From assembly GCA_029863245.1 (NCBI GenBank), contig JAOTVV010000014.1, forward strand, positions 16,781-80,780: a DNA stretch of 64,000 nucleotides. Reading direction: 5' to 3'. The position numbers and the translations under genes were made by a program. Under the pieces are notes generated by a model. That model worked only from the letters and a program-made list of their open reading frames with translations, ran no database searches and was not told the DNA's origin. This DNA is from Gemmatimonadota bacterium. Lineage in GTDB: Bacteria > Gemmatimonadota > Gemmatimonadetes > Gemmatimonadales > GWC2-71-9. Shown in pieces: positions 61,288 to 64,000 of the stretch (the stretch's first letter is position 1; each line of letters starts with the position of its first letter).

Positions 61288-61742
61288 CTGCCTTCACGGT
61301 GAACGGCACGGCCGTCACGGTCGACGTGCCTGGATCTCGGCGGCTTCTGGACGTGCTCCGAGAAGACCTCCGCATGACTGGTGCCAAGGAGGGATGCGGC
61401 GAAGGAGAATGCGGCGCCTGTTCCGTTCTGATCGATGGCGAGGTGGTGAACAGCTGTCTCGTAGCGGTCGGGCAGGTAGACGGGTGTGCCATCCTCACCG
61501 TTGAGGGCCTGGACCGACAAGGCATGCTGGCACCCCTGCAACAGGCGTTCATCGACCACGGCGCGGCGCAGTGCGGGATCTGCACCCCGGGTATGTTGAT
61601 GGCGGCCCATGCGCTGCTCGAGCGCAATGCCACGCCGTCGCACGACGACGTCCGCGAGGCCATCGCCGGCAACTTGTGCCGCTGTACCGGCTACACAAAG
61701 ATCATCGACGCAGTGCTCGCATGCCGTACCCACGGTTCCTGA
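61284..61742 (+). CDS. 2Fe-2S subunit of the molybdenum hydroxylase
   Basis: 152 residues. Plant-type 2Fe-2S domain with CGEGECGACSVLIDGEVVNS and its fourth Cys; C-terminal [2Fe-2S] helical domain with QCGICTPGMLM and GNLCRCTGYTKI. It passes electrons from the molybdenum site to the FAD. Its start overlaps the large subunit stop (ATGA). Confidence 0.95.
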   Translation: MTAFTVNGTAVTVDVPGSRRLLDVLREDLRMTGAKEGCGEGECGACSVLIDGEVVNSCLVAVGQVDGCAILTVEGLDRQGMLAPLQQAFIDHGAAQCGICTPGMLMAAHALLERNATPSHDDVREAIAGNLCRCTGYTKIIDAVLACRTHGS

Positions 61743-62506
61743 GGCCACGCTCGCTGAGCGACGCGGTCGAGTTGCTCGGCGGGACGAGCGACTGCTGGCC
61801 CCTGGCCGGCGGCACGGACCTCATGGTGTCGCTCCACGCCCGCCAACTGCAGCCCGCGGCACTGCTGGACGTGTGGGGCCTCGAGGAGCTGAAGGGCGTC
61901 CGCGAGGTGGACGGTGCCATTCAGATCGGCGCCGCCGAGTCGTACACCGGCATCATCCGGTCACCACTGGTGGGACGCCACGCGCCTACCCTGGCCGAAG
62001 CGGCCCGCACGATCGGTGCGGCACAGATCCAGAATCGCGGGACGCTGGGCGGCAACCTCGGCACGGCGTCGCCGGCGGGCGACACGCTCCCCGTGATGCT
62101 CGCCGCCGACGCGACGGTGGTGACCGACCGGAGGACGATCCCGATTGCCGAGTATTTCGTCGGTTACCGCGAGACCGCTCTCGAGCCGGACGAGCTGATT
62201 GTCGGTGTGCGGTTCCCCCGGGACGGACGTCGCATCGGGTTCCGCAAAGTGGGCACGCGTCAGGCGCAGGCCATCTCGAAGGTGGTCATCGCGGTGTGCC
62301 TCGAGCCGGCGCGCATCGCGGTTGGCTCGGTGGCGGAGATCCCGCTCCGCGCACGCACTGCCGAGGCGGCGCTCGAGCGGGGCGATCGTGAAGCTGCGGT
62401 CGAGGCCATCGCGGATGACATCCGACCCATCGACGATGTTCGCTCGACCGCCGCCTATCGACGGCAGGTGACACAGAACGTGCTGCGCCGGATGCTGACC
62501 GACTAG
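61721..62506 (+). CDS. FAD-binding subunit of the molybdenum hydroxylase
   Basis: 261 residues from the ATG at 61721, overlapping the Fe-S gene by 22 bases. FAD motifs LAGGTDLMVSLHARQ and TIGAAQIQNRGTLGGNLGTA (PCMH-type FAD domain) are present, followed by a CO-dehydrogenase-like C-terminal domain ending RRMLTD. It completes a three-subunit enzyme. Confidence 0.93.
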   Translation: MPYPRFLRPRSLSDAVELLGGTSDCWPLAGGTDLMVSLHARQLQPAALLDVWGLEELKGVREVDGAIQIGAAESYTGIIRSPLVGRHAPTLAEAARTIGAAQIQNRGTLGGNLGTASPAGDTLPVMLAADATVVTDRRTIPIAEYFVGYRETALEPDELIVGVRFPRDGRRIGFRKVGTRQAQAISKVVIAVCLEPARIAVGSVAEIPLRARTAEAALERGDREAAVEAIADDIRPIDDVRSTAAYRRQVTQNVLRRMLTD

Positions 62507-63747
62507 GCTCCTCTATCGAGGCGCGCGGCGACCGCTGCGAGACTGGCTGGAATGGGTTCGGGCGTCTCGATGGCTTTGGCAGCGCTCGCGACGTCCTTGA
62601 GTCCGGAGCCAGTCACGAGCAGCACGATGCGCTCGCCCCGCTCCACCAATCCCTGCCCTAACGCCACCTCGAGCCCAGCCAGCACCGCCGCCGCGGCCGG
62701 CTCGGCGAACACTCCGGTCGAGCGCGCCAGTCGAGGGATGGCGTCGACGATCTGCCGGTCGGAGACCGTGACCGCGCTCCCACCCGAGGTGCGGATGTCA
62801 CGCAAACATCGGATCGCGTTGCGCGGTGTCTCGACGGTCAAGCTGTCGGCGATGCTGTGAGCGCCGAGGACCGGTGTCACGGCATCGGCGCCGTCCTGAA
62901 TGGCATGCGCGATCGCCGCTGAGCTGTCGGGTTGCACTGCAATGAGCCGTGGCGGGCCGACGATGAGTCCCGCCCTGGTGAGATCGGCGAATCCCTTGGC
63001 AACACCCGAGAGAATGACGCCATCGCCGGTCGGGACGAGGACGACATCGATGTGCTCCGAAACACACGCGGCCGAGATCTCGAGCGCCGCGGTCTTCTTC
63101 CCTTCGACCGTGAACGGATTGAGTCCGGTGTTGCGGTTGTACCAGCCGAATTCGCTGCACGCATCCAAGCACAGGTCGAAGGCATCGTCGTAGGTGCCGT
63201 CCACGCGGAACACGGTGGCCCCGTAGCTCAGGAGTTGGACCAGCTTGGCCTGCGGGGCGGAGGCTGGCACGAAGACGACCGCGCGGATGCCGGCAGCCGC
63301 ACCGACCGCTGCCAACGCGGTGGCGGCGTTTCCGGTGGACGCCGTGGCCACGGTCTCGAGTCCGTACTCTCGGGCCTTGGCAACGACGAGCAACGATGCG
63401 CGGTCTTTGGTCGATCCGCTCGGGTTCCGCGTATCGTCCTTGACCCAGAGATGTGGAAGGCCCAGATGCTCGCGAAGCGCCGGGACGGTTAGGAGTGGGG
63501 TGTTGCCCACCGGCAGCGGGGGTAGAGCGGTCGCATCGGATACCGGCAGGAAGTCGGTCAAGAAGCGGTGGGAATCGGGTACGGCATCCGGCCAGGCGTC
63601 GGGCAGCCCATCCAGCACTACCTCCAGGGCGCCCCGGACGGGCCCACCGCGTTGCTGCGTCCCCGCACACACCGAGCACACGAGGCGCGCTGGATCTTCG
63701 CCATACTCGGCGTTGCACTCGGTGCATCGGAAACGGAAACTCGCCAT
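62503..63747 (-). CDS. thrC: Threonine synthase-like PLP enzyme with N-terminal zinc ribbon
   Basis: 414 residues. A zinc ribbon with Cys8, Cys11, Cys24 and Cys27 precedes the fold II PLP domain; the Schiff-base Lys lies in NPSGSTKDRAS near residue 112, with ATASTGNAATAL and VLLVTGSGLKDV further on. The zinc-ribbon form is typical of archaeal/bacterial threonine synthases. The gene meets the FAD subunit gene tail-to-tail with a 4-base overlap and precedes no other Thr gene. In purine-breakdown clusters with YgeW, YgeX is also a fold II enzyme (diaminopropionate ammonia-lyase), so a catabolic lyase is a real alternative. Confidence 0.75.
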   Translation of the reverse strand: MASFRFRCTECNAEYGEDPARLVCSVCAGTQQRGGPVRGALEVVLDGLPDAWPDAVPDSHRFLTDFLPVSDATALPPLPVGNTPLLTVPALREHLGLPHLWVKDDTRNPSGSTKDRASLLVVAKAREYGLETVATASTGNAATALAAVGAAAGIRAVVFVPASAPQAKLVQLLSYGATVFRVDGTYDDAFDLCLDACSEFGWYNRNTGLNPFTVEGKKTAALEISAACVSEHIDVVLVPTGDGVILSGVAKGFADLTRAGLIVGPPRLIAVQPDSSAAIAHAIQDGADAVTPVLGAHSIADSLTVETPRNAIRCLRDIRTSGGSAVTVSDRQIVDAIPRLARSTGVFAEPAAAAVLAGLEVALGQGLVERGERIVLLVTGSGLKDVASAAKAIETPEPIPASLAAVAARLDRGA

Positions 63748-63791
63748 GACAGCCCGTAGAGGAGGCGCCGACCGACCTGCGGACGGCTCCG

Positions 63792-64000
63792 TTACATGGT
63801 GAGCGCCATCAACGCCTTCTGCACGTGCAGGCGGTTTTCCGCCTCATCGTACACCACCGATTGCGGGCCGTCGATGACCTCGTTGGCGACTTCCCGGCCG
63901 CGATCGGCCGGCAAGGGATGCATGTAGATCATGGTGGACTTGCCGAGTGCCATGCGCTCGGGATCGCAGCGCCAGGTGGGGTACTTCTCGATGAGCCGCA
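63792..64000 (-). CDS. YgeW-like carbamoyltransferase, C-terminal part
   Basis: Partial: the last 69 residues are visible and the gene runs off the window end. The visible part contains [20 protein letters not shown], then [20 protein letters not shown], as in the aspartate/ornithine carbamoyltransferase superfamily. MHPLPADRG favours the knotted YgeW type, whose genes accompany xanthine dehydrogenase genes in E. coli and gut bacteria. It is on the same strand as the PLP enzyme, about 45 bases upstream of it. Confidence 0.8.
   Translation of the reverse strand, partial: RLIEKYPTWRCDPERMALGKSTMIYMHPLPADRGREVANEVIDGPQSVVYDEAENRLHVQKALMALTM

Overview
The window looks like chromosomal DNA of a high-GC soil or freshwater bacterium, most probably of the Gemmatimonadota. 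This is inferred from a SusC/SusD pair next to an FG-GAP/ASPIC lipoprotein, four Ser/Thr kinases of the PknB type (three with TPR-rich sensor regions), many small lipoproteins and AGGAGG-type ribosome binding sites. No rRNA, tRNA, CRISPR array, integrase or transposase was recognised.

Layout. 1-6.1 kb: the 3' end of a SusC receptor gene, its SusD lipoprotein, and convergently a large CRTAC1-like lipoprotein. 6.4-8.1 kb: a small ABM-fold protein and an XRE-type regulator, read from divergent promoters whose -35 boxes overlap. 8.4-13.9 kb: a UGT glycosyltransferase, a candidate RiPP precursor with a radical SAM maturase, a long surface lipoprotein and a broken TolB-like gene. This block lies between two direct copies (about 94-95% identical) of the 3' end of the XRE gene. 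14-25 kb: a TusA-like protein lacking CPxP, an exported DUF362 protein, two kinases, a beheaded RND pump gene, small membrane and exported proteins, and a UroD-like protein. 25-28.5 kb: a frameshifted lipoprotein gene, a C39-like protein and two small exported proteins. 28.8-34.3 kb: an MttB-like methyltransferase, a MetH-type reactivation protein, a corrinoid protein, a homocysteine methyltransferase and a Na+/solute symporter. Together they amount to a split methionine synthase in which an MttB enzyme replaces the folate module, probably fed by an imported quaternary amine. 34.4-42.3 kb: a TPR kinase and a secreted trypsin-like protein with nine CARDB repeats.

42.4-50.8 kb is the most unusual block: six tightly spaced or overlapping genes for a lipid kinase, a membrane methyltransferase fused to a BtaA-type aminocarboxypropyl transferase, a GNAT protein, a PLP decarboxylase fused to a class II aldolase, and an ABC permease with its ATPase. 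I read it as a candidate operon for an unknown amino-acid-headgroup lipid. 50.8-58.1 kb holds small proteins, a zinc-ribbon kinase and a LamG/CBM9-like lipoprotein. 58.3-64 kb holds a DUF374 acyltransferase and a three-subunit molybdenum hydroxylase next to a threonine-synthase-like enzyme and a YgeW-like carbamoyltransferase, which suggests purine or heterocycle breakdown.

Between 18.9 and 42.5 kb the spacers carry arrays of an octamer, TAGGCGGT, and a second related family, GGATCGNN. Several genes end inside these arrays, which then supply the last codons and the stop codon in the gene's sense direction.
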